NCBI RefSeq assembly: GCF_029227915.1
Contig: NC_079878.1
Span: forward strand, 498,001-562,000
DNA length: 64,000 nt
From: Hydractinia symbiolongicarpus
Taxonomy: Eukaryota > Cnidaria > Hydrozoa > Anthoathecata > Hydractiniidae
Reading direction: 5' to 3'
Part shown: positions 23,104-35,110 of the stretch, one piece after another
Layout: every line of letters starts with the position of its first letter
How positions within the stretch are numbered: the first letter of the stretch is position 1
The notes under the pieces: generated by a model
Databases searched by the model: none
Told to the model about the DNA's origin: nothing
Seen by the model: only the letters and a program-made list of their open reading frames with translations
Made by a program: the position numbers and the translations under genes

Positions 23104-24822
23104 CTGAAGTAAAATGTTATTGGAATATCCGTGTATCACAATGTTATAATGAACACAAATTTACGTTGTGGAGCAATTCCAAAAGTTATTTTAAGTTTAG
23201 AGTATTTTCCATACTTATAAATTTTTTCGCAGAGAAAAGTTGGTAATTTGATTTCAAAAAATAGTCTGGAATCGATATTATCCAATGTTTAATTTTTTTA
23301 AATTTCAATAACGCCAAATAAGTCAACACTAAATTTAAGTCTTCTGAATCTAAGTATTCTGTGTTCGCCAGACTAAATTTTGAGACCTTAACCAAATGTT
23401 TTGTACGGTCTATTATATTATACTTTTGTTCAAAAATCTTAAAAAATTGACTACACCAAATTTAATTTAGGATATAAATATTTTTAGATAGTGAAATCAA
23501 GTACACAAAAATAAATCATTTCGCCACACCGTCCAACTAAATCCGCGCCAAAATTTGTACGAATAAAATAGTGTGTGGCCTCAGCATGATCAGAGCTAAC
23601 GGATCAAACCGAAATCCGGAGATTTTAACTCATTAGATTGACTGAAAACAAAAAAGTATCCGTAAATAACAAAAGCATGCATAAGTATTCGCACTCGTGC
23701 CCCCTTTCCCACCCCTAGACTGCTAAAAGTCCTGTGTAGTTTTACACGACCTTTAGTAATCCTAAGCTCAAAATTCAACTGCACCCACTTCTCCCCTTTC
23801 CTGATCGTTATACAACAAATTGCAAGTGGTGTCGCTAACTTCAGAATGTCAGTTTTTTTGTCAGTGATTATTTTTTTGCTGTTCAAATCTTAGTAGATAA
23901 TTTTAATGTAGGTGCGAGTAATTAAAATAATATCAACATATGTTCTGCTTTTACACTTACCTAACGAAACGAAACAGCAAAATATTAAAATTGATTTTAC
24001 CATAAAAAAACCCATGTTGACGTCAAGAAGATTCCTGTTTCTCATTTCATTAAGTTTTCGCAATACAAATATGTTTCTTTTACTCGTTACGGCAGCCTAC
24101 TTGTCCCTTGGTTTGTTTATTTCCTTCACATCTTTAATTTCAGCTGCTTCAATATTTGTAAACAACTTCAAGCTAAATAAACAAATAAAAAGCACGACAA
24201 GCAAATCGATTTAAGAGTTTAATTTGCACTAGGATGTCATTAATCAAAATTACAACAAACCTGTTCTGCAAAATATCCAATGTGCATTTTTTTGCGAAAT
24301 ATCCAATGTGGGCAAATGTTTTTATTAATCCTTAGATCACGCACAATTTTTACGGGCACCAAAAAAAACCCTTTACTAAAATTTCTAATTGGTTATAAGG
24401 AGAAAACCTAAATTGTCCATGTTTGGAACAGTTTAGTAGTTCAATGCATCCTCTTCCTATGAATTGCAGAATACTTTTGATAACAACCAAATCATGGGCT
24501 ATGCTGGTTGGTCAAATGGCAGAGTGATTTTAAAACGATTCTTGACCGAAAACTTTTGTCTAAGGGTGAATCCAAGATAGTTTTCAAAGTGCTGGATGAA
24601 ATGTTAAGAAAATTGGCGCTGCTAGAAATATATGCTGTTATCATCCGTTTGTCAAAAAAAACAACTCTCTTTTGTTGTCTCTTAGTCCCCTATAGTATTT
24701 TGATGCTTTCACTTATATTCATTAAACTGATTAAAATGAATTAATTTATTAATTTTACCTCATATGTCAAATTCTCATAGACTGAATATCCGGCATGTTT
24801 ACTTTTTTAGGAGGCTTTCACC
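23104..24822. other. Upstream region of the receptor, no further exon identified
   Basis: The missing 5' exon(s) of the receptor should lie here or further right. The frames at 23186-23395 (-) and 23912-24214 (+) show no convincing signal peptide with a matching splice donor, and I assign nothing. Confidence 0.4.
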
Positions 24823-24915
24823 CAACCTCGTCCCCAGGGTCTTGTGGCCCCTGAGTCGTTATTTCGGAGTGACCCAGCTTCATCAACAAGGCAAAATGCA
24901 CTGGGAACGAGGTTG
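24823..24915. repeat. CAACCTCG-family MITE with target duplication (copy C)
   Basis: The ends CAACCTCGTCCCCAGGG and CACTGGGAACGAGGTTG are inverted. The flanks GCTTTCACC (left) and GCTTTCACC (right) are identical, giving an 8-9 bp target duplication, which points to a hAT- or Mutator-type mobilising enzyme. Confidence 0.8.
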
Positions 24916-25584
24916 GCTTTCACCTACCTAAAAAGCTATGTTTCTTTTTCTATTTTAAAATCCTTTGTAAATTCAAATAAAACAACAACAAAAGCTGCCA
25001 GATTTTTTAAAAATTTTTAAGCAGTGTTTTAATTTTTAATAGCATTCTTGCAAAATGTACCAAAGTCAGATATTCGCAATTATCACGCAAAAAATCCCTC
25101 AAAATGGCCATGTGAAAGATGCAAATCACAAAGCGATGCTTCTTTATCTCGTTATAATAAAGTTCATTACGCTTTACATTGACATTTAGTTTACAAATTC
25201 TTCAACTTGAAATATTTCATATCTTTTTACAGAGAATATAAAGTATTTGTGCTGATTCGTCGTCATCATGCTTCACAGAAAGTAAAAAAAGAAACAAGAC
25301 TGTTTTCAATTAAGTATATTTCTTACTCATATAGTCTAGACTCGATTATCCCAGATCTACTTTGTGCATCGTGTTAACTTTGTGCGATGTTTGAGGTGAA
25401 TGAGCAAAAAATAATAACATAACACAGTAGCCTCTGTAATTAGCTGTTGGTGTAAAAAATCTGTCCGTTAATTAAAGGTGTTTGGTTTTAAGTTGAAGTT
25501 TGTCAGGTTTACTCTTGTATCATTCTATGTACTTTCCCAAGTTTTTTGAACTTGTGGAATTGTTCCATTACATAAATTGTGCTA

Positions 25585-27189
25585 CAGTAGACTCTCGATA
25601 TAATGAAAAATAGTTTCTCTATATCGAGAGTTATCTAAATCTAAAATTTAAAAATATTTGTAATTTTTACCTAAACATTTATATCTTGCATACTTTTTGT
25701 GTTAAAATGACTAGTCTTATAATTTAAAAAAAGTAATAAGAGATTGCTAATTCTACTTAAGCAATGAAATTTCTTATAGTTTCTTTATCTTTACCCTTCT
25801 TTTCCACATATTCTTTTCTCCGTCATCTTGGTAAAGACTGAAGAATTTCTAAAGCTTGACAAATTTGATCCCTACTTGGTGGCGAAATTTCCCGATCTAC
25901 ATCATCTTCATCATTCTCGTTACAATCTTGTTGAGCTATGATTTTATAATCTGTGAGAAAATGTACTTTTGAATCTTCGACTATATTGTCACGAATTGTG
26001 AACTCAATTAAAGATTCCTACCTGTCTTGAACTCTTCAGCCTGTACTGCACGCAGCTTATAAAAAGAACGTTTTTATCAGACTGGTTTTGTGCTTGTCTC
26101 TCAGAACTTAAGCGGCATTCCTGAAGTAGTTAACCATTGTCATTAGTGAGACGCATTCCCAAGTTGCGGATAGCAAAGTCAAGCCCCTAATATGCTGACT
26201 TTTGTAGGAGATCTGCCTCTATCAATGCTTGTTATACAAAGCTTAGGAAGTGAAGGCGGTAAAATGCTTTTACACACCTAATAACAACTCATCCATGGCT
26301 TGCGTTGTGTTTGCCGGTAGAAGCATTAGTTCAATTTCTTTTAGGCCCTCAAGTATCCGATGGTCAGGACAGTTGTCGATTATCAAAGCAACCTTTCTGT
26401 CTGGAGCTGAGGATCCATTTGGAAAACAAAAAATCCCCATCCATCTAACTCTTTTCTGGGAACAGTAACGAAAAGTTAACTTATTACACCACTGAAACAA
26501 CGTGGTTTTTCAGACTTTTCGATCACAAACATTCTCTTCTAGAATTACCAACAGCCAATCCAGTAAGCCTTACTTTACTGTGCTTACCGTCACTACAACT
26601 TTCACGTTTGTAGTGCAAGGACTTATTTGAAAGTGGTTGGCAGAAGAGACCGAATTCGTCGGCGTTATAAATATCTTTTTTAGCTTGCACTTTGACAAAA
26701 TATTTGTCAAATAGGTCACTTTTTTTCCAAACATTCCAATTTTTTTTTATTCCAATTTTTCTAATTTTACAGAGAAGATATTGCATGGCATCATATTGGT
26801 TTTGTTGGTTTTCGCAAACAGGTTGGAAATGAAAAATTGATTTGGTTATAACATTAGTCACATCAAGGAGAAACCTCCTCGGTCACATCAATTAACGTAG
26901 AAATACCAATAGTGACTCGAAGAAGAGAATTGCTTCACTAATTTTCGGGTTTTAAACATTAGTGAAACATTTCTCAACAGAAAAGAGAACGCGCGACAGA
27001 CAAATACGCCGTCGGTGTGAAAAAAAGGAATCGATAGTTGGACATTTTCTTTTTTTGCAGAACTAGTAATTTTGTCAAAAACGATCTTTTTTTTTCGAGA
27101 GAAAACTAATCCCTTAAACCATAGCACCATAGGGTATACTGATACTTCCGGTAGCAAAATAACAAAGGCACAAGTCGCAATTGCGAGTA
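25585..27189 (-). mobile_element. Tigger/pogo-type DNA transposon, truncated at its 5' side
   Basis: The end CAGTAGACTCTCGATATAAT at 25585 is preceded by TA, as expected for a Tc1/mariner superfamily insertion. A broken minus-strand transposase gene follows. The partner end that should lie near 27,100 was not found. The next element starts at 27,190 with different terminal sequence. Confidence 0.7.
25790..26870 (-). pseudogene. Broken Tigger (pogo) transposase
   Basis: Minus-strand pieces in order: DIYNADEFGLFCQPLSNKSL (about 26,680-26,620, the first catalytic Asp region), then SCSDGKHSKVRLTGLAVGNS, then KSEKPRCF in another frame. Next come RKVALIIDNCPDH and LKEIELMLLPANTT (about 26,400-26,300, second catalytic Asp in the D-N-C-P context). 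Finally an acidic tail has PPSRDQICQALEIL (about 25,900-25,840), typical of the Tigger C-terminus. The usual T of NADET is F here. Frame changes near 26,510 and stops throughout the tail make it inactive. The N-terminal pogo DNA-binding domain is only doubtfully present to the right. Confidence 0.85.
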
Positions 27190-28193
27190 CAGAATTCTCC
27201 CCAATTAGCGGACACCGCAGCAAAGTGTCCGCTAATTGGAGGTGTCCGCTATTTGGAAAGTTTTGGAATGTAAGCCCCATATTTGAAAAATAAAGCCGAG
27301 TTTTGCACGTAAAAGGTTTATTGGATAGGTTAAACTCAGACACGTAATAATTGAACGTAATAAAACTTTTTTACAACAACAATAAATATCAACATCATAT
27401 GATATCAACTAACGAACGCAAAATTTGCAAACAAATGTTTTATTTTACGAAATTTTATTTAAAAAAGTGTTTAAGGAATCTCTTCAGCTGTGTCTCCCAT
27501 GTTTGTTGTTGTTAATGATTTTAATGGGGTGCTGTTTTTTGTTACTGGGCCAAATAATTTTTAACCTCTTCAATTTTCTGCAAACCTTCTTATTTTTCTG
27601 TTATAGAAATTTAAACAGTTTCAATCACCTTCAGATTTTTTTTCTCTTTTAAGATCTTTCAAGTTTATCAATTTATCAATCATTGTCTAATATGTGTGCA
27701 TTTTGTCGAAAATGATTAATATTGAATTCAACAAATTTTATCATTTATTATCCAAATTCTCAAATTTGAAGTTCTCTTTGGAGAGTCTGATTAGTTGTAG
27801 TTATTCATTTTGAAAAAAATAATTGGTTCATTGTTTTGTGTGACAAATCCAAAAAGTTGAACATCAGTTCACCCCTGACTGTTCGGTGCAAGCAACAATA
27901 AACTTTTGACAACTTTTTTGCAGAAGATATAAAAAAAAATCCCGTGAGGAATATCTTTTTATCTGATATAAGTTATTTTAGTCCCCCTTTTCCCAAAAGA
28001 ACATGAGTTGAGTGTTCAGCCCCTCATGGAAAAATTTTGCAAAGCAGGACAACGGTTTTTTGTTGCTGGCGAAAAAAGGCACTCTAATCAGAGCACTATT
28101 TTTTGTAGCTAGGTCAGAGTAACAAAAACGCATAGCTATTATAGAAACAACAAAAGATAAACATAAACAACTCAGTTCAACGTAATTGCACAA

Positions 28194-28445
28194 CTATCCT
28201 ACCTTGATTTTACATAGGTAGGCAGGCAGGTAGTATTCTGCATGGCAATTTCTTCGGATAAAACCAACAGTAAGTTGCTTTTGCAACACGTCAGTAGATG
28301 GCAAAACATAATTACATTTAACCTTTTTAATTAATTCAGCGTAGATTTGAGGTAGCTCATCAAAATCCTCGTTTTCGAAAACTAACTTCACACGCTTTCT
28401 CAAGCTCTCGCAAGACATGTTGAGAACCAAAAGAATCTTACGCAT
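28194..28445 (-). CDS. Unrecognised 83-codon frame inside the 2.1-kb element
   Basis: It starts with ATG, and the predicted protein begins MRKILLVLNMSCESL and contains a charged helix-like middle. I do not recognise it. Its only interest is its location between the two ends of a transposon. It may be chance, or the tail of a decayed element protein. Confidence 0.22.
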   Translation of the reverse strand: MRKILLVLNMSCESLRKRVKLVFENEDFDELPQIYAELIKKVKCNYVLPSTDVLQKQLTVGFIRRNCHAEYYLPAYLCKIKVG

Positions 28446-28500
28446 GCCCTACTAATACTTATACCAAAATGAAACTATTTTGACAGGTTTGTTCAAAACT

Positions 28501-28790
28501 TTCTGACTAAAAATAGGCCAGGCCCACATAGGTTGATTCTAATTGACTGTGAAAGCCTCGCGGGATAACCTATAGCCAAGATTGGCTGGCTTCAAAATTT
28601 CTGACTAAAATAGGTGAGGCCCACATAGGTTGACTCTAGTCCACGGTGAAAGCCTCGCGGGATAACCTAGAGCCAAGACTGGCTGACTTCAAAATTTCTG
28701 ACTAAAAATAGGTCAGGCCCACATAGGTTAATTCTAGTCCACGGTAAAAGCCTCACAGAATAACCTAGAGCCAAGACTGGCTAACACAGG
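28501..28790. repeat. Minisatellite, three ~98-bp units
   Basis: The units begin TTCTGACTAAAA at 28501, 28599 and 28696 and contain GGCCCACATAGGTT and AAAGCCTCGCGGGATAACCT. Units 2 and 3 are closest to each other. A partial fourth motif (GGTCAGGTCAACATAGGTTG) follows. Confidence 0.85.
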
Positions 28791-29883
28791 TCAGGTCAAC
28801 ATAGGTTGAACCAATTTGCGTTATGAGAAAACAAGGCGGAATATTTCGATCTTCACATTCCGGTTAAATTCGACAGAATTCGATTTCGATCCTCGGCATT
28901 TTTTTACTAGGTCGCGTGACAGGGTTGACCTAGTCTAAATCCGTGCCTGGTCACTGTCATTAGATGAGAACTCTTCTACATCAATAACTACAGATTGTTT
29001 ACTTTTTTGTTTCTTTGATTGTTTTCTTTCGCATTTTTCTCCACTCAAAAAGCTAGATTGTAAAGTTTTAAAGTGTTTAAAATAAATGTTTGAAAAACTA
29101 TTCATTTTTGTTTATTTTTGTTTACTGGATCCAAATTTTTAGACTGTCTGCTAATTGGAAAGAAAAAAGCCATATTCATTATCTTGTTATACGCCAATTA
29201 GAGTGTCCGCTAACTATGGGTCCGGTATTTAGAAAGTTTTTATGAGACTTTGACCAGAAACGACCAGTGAGAAAGTAATTTATCCGCTAATCAGAGGTGT
29301 CCGCCTTCTAGAGTGTCCTTTAATTGGAGAGATTAGTTAGATTAGATTAACATAATTTGTTTTTAACGTTCATGAAAGGGGGTAAAGTTTAAAAGTCATA
29401 TAGGCGTTCAGTGTAGCTACCCTTATTGATTTTTCCGACAACCCCACCACACATTAGACACAACTTATACAGTGAAATCTCTCTGAAACGGACACCATTG
29501 TTGCAAAAAAAGTGTCCGTCGTATAGAGGTGTGTTCTTTAAAGAGATTGTATCCAAAAATCAATTTCAGAGCAAAATTTTGCCGAAAATGTGACTTTTTT
29601 TGTTTATATAGGTTTTTTCCTTTTTCTATTTCTTTTAAATCAAGGAAATGAGACTTATAATTTGATGAATGTGAACTTGTTTCATTCATACGCTATACTG
29701 TTATACAAACAAAAACAAATATCAACTAACAAATACATTATATTTTATAATTTACTTGAAGAAATCTGGGATTGAAGTTTGCTTTCTTTTTCATATTTAG
29801 AGATCCTCCACTATTTTTGTAACTGATGACAGCTGTGCCTGCCATGTTTGTTGTTCAAGCACCTTTGCAACTACTGTGACTTA

Positions 29884-30456
29884 GGGGCTGTTTATATGAC
29901 AGCTGGCCCGGTTAACCGGGCTGGCTCGGTTAGGCTGGTTGTTTATATATTTTATATCACGTTCTAAAAGAAGTTTAAATTGCAAGGAATTCTTTTAAAA
30001 AATATGTGCCATGAGAATACTGCAAATAATGCTTATTTTGTCAAAACAACGATAAATACACAGCAATAAATTTAATAATAATGTTATTCTTCTGAAGTAT
30101 TTTTATAATTTTATTGTTCTCATGCATATAATATAATATTAATTTCACCAATAGTTATATAAACTGACAAAAAAGTTAAATCTTCAATATTTTTGGCATT
30201 TTCGAACAGAAAAAAAACATGCTTTTTACAAAAAAAATAATCTTGATCGTGCTCAAGAAGAAAATGAGTCCGCCTGGCCCGTTCATATGGAAAATTTTCA
30301 TCACGCCTAGCCGAGATCTCCGTAAAAACGAGCGAGATCTCGGCAAGGCGGGCTGGCTCGGTTGTCATATAAACACATTTTTATTTTTGTATGTGTTTCT
30401 TGATAGTAGCCAGATCCCGGCCAGCCGAGCCAGCCCGCTTCCTTATGAACAGCCCC
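29884..30456. repeat. Harbinger-like MITE nested in the 2.6-kb element
   Basis: The ends GGGGCTGTTTATATGA and CCTTATGAACAGCCCC are inverted repeats. TTA precedes the left end and TTTA follows the right end, close to the TTA/TAA target of PIF/Harbinger elements. The interior contains repeated GGCTGGCTCGGTT motifs in both orientations and a hairpin at CCGAGATCTCCG...CGAGATCTCGG. Confidence 0.7.
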
Positions 30457-31510
30457 TTTATTTGCAATGACAATGGAATTTCGAATATTTTTCAGACATT
30501 CCAATTTTTGACACTGCAATATCATCTAAACATGAGTATCATAACATCAAATTTTACCATCAAATTATCAATATATAAATAATATATACAAGTTCCCTAT
30601 GTTCGCAAGCAAAATATTATACTCGACGGTGCTATCAAGAATTTTTTTAAGCAATTTATATACTATATTCTACTGTTTTGTTCGCTAAACTTAGTTAAAT
30701 AAAACAAAGAAAGGGTACAAGAAAAGATTTTTTAACATATCTTTACTGGCGAGGATATTACAAGTTCATTACAATTTTTGTTAAAAAATATTTCTATACT
30801 AAAGCTATCTATTACTATAGCCATCGTATTGTAGGTACTGTTAGGCGATCTAAAATATAAAAGACATGGTTTTATTGTAATGTAAAAAAGCAGGTTCGGA
30901 AGTTTGCTCGAGAAATTTGTTAGCTAGCTATATAAGAGGAAAATTAAAAGAGAATTTGTTCTTCACTTAAGAAAGTAAAAGTAGTAAAGTAGTATCGTTA
31001 CAAACCTGAGTTCATTCCTTCTTTTTCTCTTTTTAAAGCACAGATTGTTTCTCTATTAAACTTAATTCAAGGAGACTTCATAAAACACGCAAAAATACTA
31101 AACTTTATTTTTTTATTTTCCTCTGCTGCTCACACATGACAAAACTTTATAACTTTGCTCAGTAGTTTTTATTGTTTACGTTTTTTTTTCTCTTTTGAAC
31201 GTCGTAATCGATTTCCAATTTTGATTTAAACATTTCGCCAGTACGCAAAAAATATCTTCTTTGAAATCCGCCAGGTAAAATAAGTTTTAATCTGGAGGTC
31301 ATACGCAGAACTGGACTAAAGGTCATAAGTGGACACCTGACTAACTTTTCAAAAAAGTTGGTAAGAAATATTTTCCCTTGCTTAAATGACAAATGGGCTA
31401 CGCTCGCTGGCTTAGCTCCGCAAAAATGGAGGGCACAAGCTCATGAAAATTTTATTGAGAAGTCCTGAGCAGAAAACCCCTGTGAGAATCACAAGAGTTT
31501 TTTAAAAGAA

Positions 31511-31881
31511 CAACGATTTGCTCTTAATGTATTTGTTCGAGGCTACATGGACACATGGAAACGGGATATTGGAGATGAAACTTTTCATTGATTCACGAAG
31601 AAGACAACGTGGACGACAAATTTGCAATGGCAAATACTTTTGAGGGATGTACAGTTGGACATGTCCCTAAAAATCTCAGCAAATTCTTCCACCGATTTAC
31701 AAAAATTCCCAACTGCGAAATAACATTTCGAGTCACAGGGAAACGTATAAACAGAGGGACTGGTTATTGTCTGGAAATTCTAGTTCTATACAAGTTTGTT
31801 GGCGTTGATAAAAGCGTTATTGGGCGAAAAAATATTAAAAAGATAATTGTAAATAAAAAAGTTAATAAATGTACGAAATAA
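31511..31881 (+). pseudogene. HIRAN-domain protein relic
   Basis: The frame reads QRFALNVFVRGYMDTWKRDI and, after a one-base frame change near 31,580, HEEDNVDDKFAMA, then GCTVGHVPKNLSKFFHRF and CEITFRVTGKR. The order V-R-G-Y, E-x-D-N-x-x-D-x-F-A, G-H-V-P, V-T-G-K-R is that of HIRAN-like domains, which bind DNA 3' ends in helicases and also occur as stand-alone multicopy proteins in cnidarians. The frame from 31,588 to the TAA at 31,881 is open for 97 codons but begins with TTG and lacks its own ATG start. I judge it broken, or a 3' exon of a decayed element gene. Confidence 0.66.
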
Positions 31882-32115
31882 AGATGAAAATCGAAATTTT
31901 ACAATTTTTTTTTATTTGTCCGCTTTACACAAAGTTTTTTCAAGGGAAAATGCCATTTGGTGTGAAAAAGTGTCCGTTTTATAAAGTGTCCGAATTATAA
32001 CTGTCTGCCTTGTTTTCTTGAGAGAACTTGACCTGAAATCAGTCCGTTCTAAGGAATAGTGTCCATTATGAGATGTCCGTTTTAGACCATGTCCGCTTTC
32101 GAGAGATTCCACATG

Positions 32116-33877
32116 CTTACAACGTCACTCAGAATATATAGCACTCCATTATTTTGCGTTTTTCGGATCTTTAAAATACACAAATAAAAGTTGGGAAAAA
32201 TTTAGTCACTTTGTTGCCGAGTAAATTTTTAAATTTAGTTGCCTTTTGCGGACTAATTTCCAGATCGAAAATGACCACGAAAGTTTGAAGACTATATAAA
32301 TCAGTCAATTTCAATGATTATTTTTCTTTTATGTGAACATTTCCCTGCTTTGAAACGTGTAAAAAAAAATGAGACTTCTCTTTAAAAATGTTATTCAGAC
32401 TGATCCAAGACTCTTTTTAGTGTTCTTGTTTTTGCCGTTATATTTCATTGATACCGATTTCAAAAATGCGCAAAAAATCAAAATGGCCGAAAAAGAAAAA
32501 ACAGGCAAAAAATTGGTCGTCGGCAAAAAAAAATTAGTCACCTAGGAAAAATTTGATCACTTTTTGGCCACTTTTTTTACCAATAAAGTATATTACGGAC
32601 TTTACGAAACAAAAACGGGGACTATCTGCAACGACATTGTACCGTTAAACTTTCGAAAAAGTGTGAAACTGACGTAGAAACTGACAACAACCCGTTTAAC
32701 GTACTAAATTTTGAAAAATCTTAAGGTCGCTTTTTCTGCGTGCTTTTTTAGTAATACTTTTTTGTAACATTCTACTTAATTCTTTTCGAGTTGAAGGAGA
32801 AAATGCAACTTTGTTTTGGGAGTTTACACAAGCATACTCCACAATTTGGCTTCGCTTATGAGCATGGCAAAGAAGCCTTAACAATAATGGGTTTTAAAAT
32901 GCAACCAGTTTGTCGGGTTGCAGTTTTGCACCAAAAAAAAGTGTGAATACTGATATTATCAACATTTTAGCTATGGAATTGTATATTTAATGTTTCGTCG
33001 AATAAAAGCAAACGACATAATGAAACATAAAGGCGTGTGGCCAGTTTACTTGTGTGGGCTATCAATTATAAAAACTTGTCCGTTTAGTCTGTAATTTTCT
33101 CAGTATGTATTTATTTGCTGTAGTTTGGTCCACGTTCATCAATTTTTTTGAGAAATCTTATCGTTCTCCTCAAACATGCTAAAATAATAAAAATCATTAA
33201 CTAAACTATAGTTTATGCAAAATCCATCAAAACAAGTTTTAGGCCAATAATTAGGCCGAATTTCACAAAACGGGCGTGACTTGGCTAGTACGGTTAAACT
33301 AATTAAAAGTCCCGGTTTAATTTTATTTGCATATCGACAGACAATGTTAAATCTTTTGTAAGAACTAATTTTGTAGGTGGAGTGTGCAGTCGGTTATTAC
33401 GATAAAACCACGAAAACGTTCCTTCAGACAGTTCCTTTGATGTAGTTCTTTAGGTGTAGCTTTTTAGATGTAGCTCTACATTCTGTTTCTCAGAGTTCAA
33501 AACAGAATAATCCGAGATAAGTTAGGAGGACCCCCAAACTGTCGCCATAACACATTGGCGAGTATGACGCATTATACGTACCGATGTAATGACGATGCGA
33601 TGGCAACTGCATGGCATATCAAGTCAAATGGATATAAATCAGATAACATTGTATTATATCCGTGTTATTTATTATGCAGCGCGGTAACAAAGAGCTTATT
33701 TTGTTGATTAATTTATTTTTTAATCTTGTTTGTGATATCCTTTGAGAATAAAACAAAAACAGAAGTAAAATTAAAGCATTCACTCAGAAACTAGCTTGTC
33801 TCAAGACATAACTTTTAATAGAACTCAAGCATCAAAGTAGAGCATCGAAGACGGTTAACCAACTGAAAATTGCATCT
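32116..33877. other. Intergenic, no gene seen
   Basis: No supported gene was found. Near 33,430-33,480 a short triplicated motif (ATGTAGTTCTTT, GTGTAGCTTTTT, ATGTAGCTCTAC) is visible upstream of the distant small-family member. Confidence 0.45.
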
Positions 33878-34096
33878 ATGAATTCAACCGGAGCCGAGAA
33901 AACACCAAAACAAATTCGACAGGAAGCCATTATTAATTCTTATGGACTGAAAATTATAAATCAACAGTTAGCAGTAGAACTTAATTGTTCCAGTGAGCAC
34001 ATGCGACAATTTTTAACGAGAGAGGAGAAAGATAGAAGAAAAATTAGAAAGAATGAAGAGAAATTATTAAGTAGAATTTTACAACTTGAAAAATGA
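33878..34096 (+). CDS. Distant member of the small-protein family (copy 4)
   Basis: 72 residues from a clear ATG, intronless and lysine/arginine-rich. Alignment to copies 1-3: YGLKIINQQLAVELNCSS here against [17 protein letters not shown] there, and EEKLLSRILQL near the C-terminus against EGKLLRRMITL. Shared positions are K-I-[IL]-N, L-x2-E-L-[DN]-C-S and E-x-K-L-L-x-R. The segment between (residues ~47-58) is more basic here (REEKDRRKIRKN) and vaguely resembles a bZIP basic region, but no zipper follows. Spacing between the two blocks is similar in all copies. The gene lies 18 kb from copy 3, so the family is dispersed and not strictly tandem. Homology is inferred by eye and would benefit from a profile search. 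Confidence 0.6.
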   Translation: MNSTGAEKTPKQIRQEAIINSYGLKIINQQLAVELNCSSEHMRQFLTREEKDRRKIRKNEEKLLSRILQLEK

Positions 34097-34690
34097 ATAT
34101 TATACAACAAATCAAATACAAATCATAATGTTTGGGTTAAACGCCCCTTTAAATAGGCGCATATGTGGAGGAAGGTGTTTTGACAAACGCCCTATAATGT
34201 ATCCGTACTATGGAAAGACGACAAACTTAACATTACTATCTCGTTATTGGGAAGTACATTAAATAAATAAATACAAACAATTTTATTTATCCTGGAGAAA
34301 ATGTCTTGACTTCGAAGTTTGATTGGAAGAGACAAAAATAAACAATATATTGAATAAGAATTAGTTGTTTGATTCTTATCATCTGGTATCAAATTGCCAT
34401 TTGGCAGAGAAAACGAGAATGTAGTAAGCATAATTAGAGTGGTAGCTGGAATAAAGTAAATACGGTGTCGGTTTTCTCTTTTATTCCAGCATCTTCACTA
34501 TTCCCACATCTCTAGGAAACCAGCCTTTTTTGCGTGGATTGAAAATCAATTTCGCTTCCTGCATCCTAGATTGTTTCATATTTTTATCGAGTTAGTACCA
34601 TAACTGCGTTATAGTTTCCATAATCACGCTCTTCCAATATTCCTAGTTTTCTAGTAAATTTGCATTTATATCTAAGGTTCAAACGACATA
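34097..34690. other. Intergenic, no gene seen
   Basis: No motif or gene was recognised between copy 4 and the transposon fragment. Confidence 0.4.
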
Positions 34691-35110
34691 CAGTGGAATC
34701 TCTCTGAAGCGAAAACCATTGGTACAAAAAAAATTGTCCGCTTTATAAAGATTTTGTCAAAAATAGTTTTAGGCAAAATTTTGTCCGAAATATGTTTTTT
34801 AAACTTTATTTTACAATGATAGCGAATTGAGGCGAAAATATAGAGTTGATCTTGAGAAAAGCTGTCGAATAGGTAAAAAAATATTTGAACTTGTAAAAAA
34901 TTGTAACACGCCTAAAATAGAAAAATATAAAAACATCGTTAAATATTTTTTTGTCGTCATGTCTTCTTTATAGGGAGCATTTGTAGTGAGAAATTTCATT
35001 CACTTAGCTTTATGAATGTCCACTTTATAGATACTTTATTTATAAGAGTTTAGCCTAAGATCTATCTGTCTTAGCTATCAGAGCTATCCGCTTTAGATGG
35101 TGTTTTTTTA
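34691..35110. repeat. Truncated TIR element, CAGTGGAATCTCTCTGAAGC family
   Basis: The left end, preceded by TA, is closely related to the left end of the 2.6-kb element at 29,470. Subterminal TTGTCCGCTTTATAAAG follows. At about 35,080 TATCCGCTTTAGATGGTG resembles the opposite subterminal region, but the expected right end is missing. Confidence 0.65.

Larger units (their letters stand above)
27190..29337. mobile_element. 2.1-kb element related to the 275-bp MITE
   Basis: The left end CAGAATTCTCCCCAATTAGC is preceded by TA. The following ~110 bp match the left half of the MITE at 14,340, including an AAATAAAGnCGAGTTTTG segment. The last ~200 bp (29,139-29,337, including TTTTTATGAGACTTTGACC and CTAATCAGAGGTGTCCGCC) match its right half. 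The 1.85 kb between contains no recognisable transposase, one 83-codon minus frame and a 98-bp minisatellite. It could be a larger non-autonomous relative or the parent with an eroded gene. Confidence 0.62.
29470..32115. mobile_element. 2.6-kb TIR element carrying a HIRAN-domain relic
   Basis: The left end CAGTGAAATCTCTCTGAAAC is preceded by TA. The right end (GTCCGCTTTCGAGAGATTCC at about 32,090) is its imperfect inverted repeat. Subterminal GTGTCCG motifs are spread at both ends. The terminal style (CAGTG-AATCTCTC) recurs at 34,691. A Harbinger-like MITE is nested in it and a HIRAN-type coding relic lies near its right end. No transposase is visible. Confidence 0.6.

Noticed and set aside
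23186-23395. Candidate first exon of the class C receptor
   Set aside because: It has no signal-peptide profile and no donor whose phase fits the acceptor at 23,104.
33878-34096. Copy 4 as a bZIP transcription factor
   Set aside because: A basic stretch (REEKDRRKIRKN) recalls bZIP basic regions, but the N-x2-A-A-x2-C-R signature and the leucine zipper are absent.
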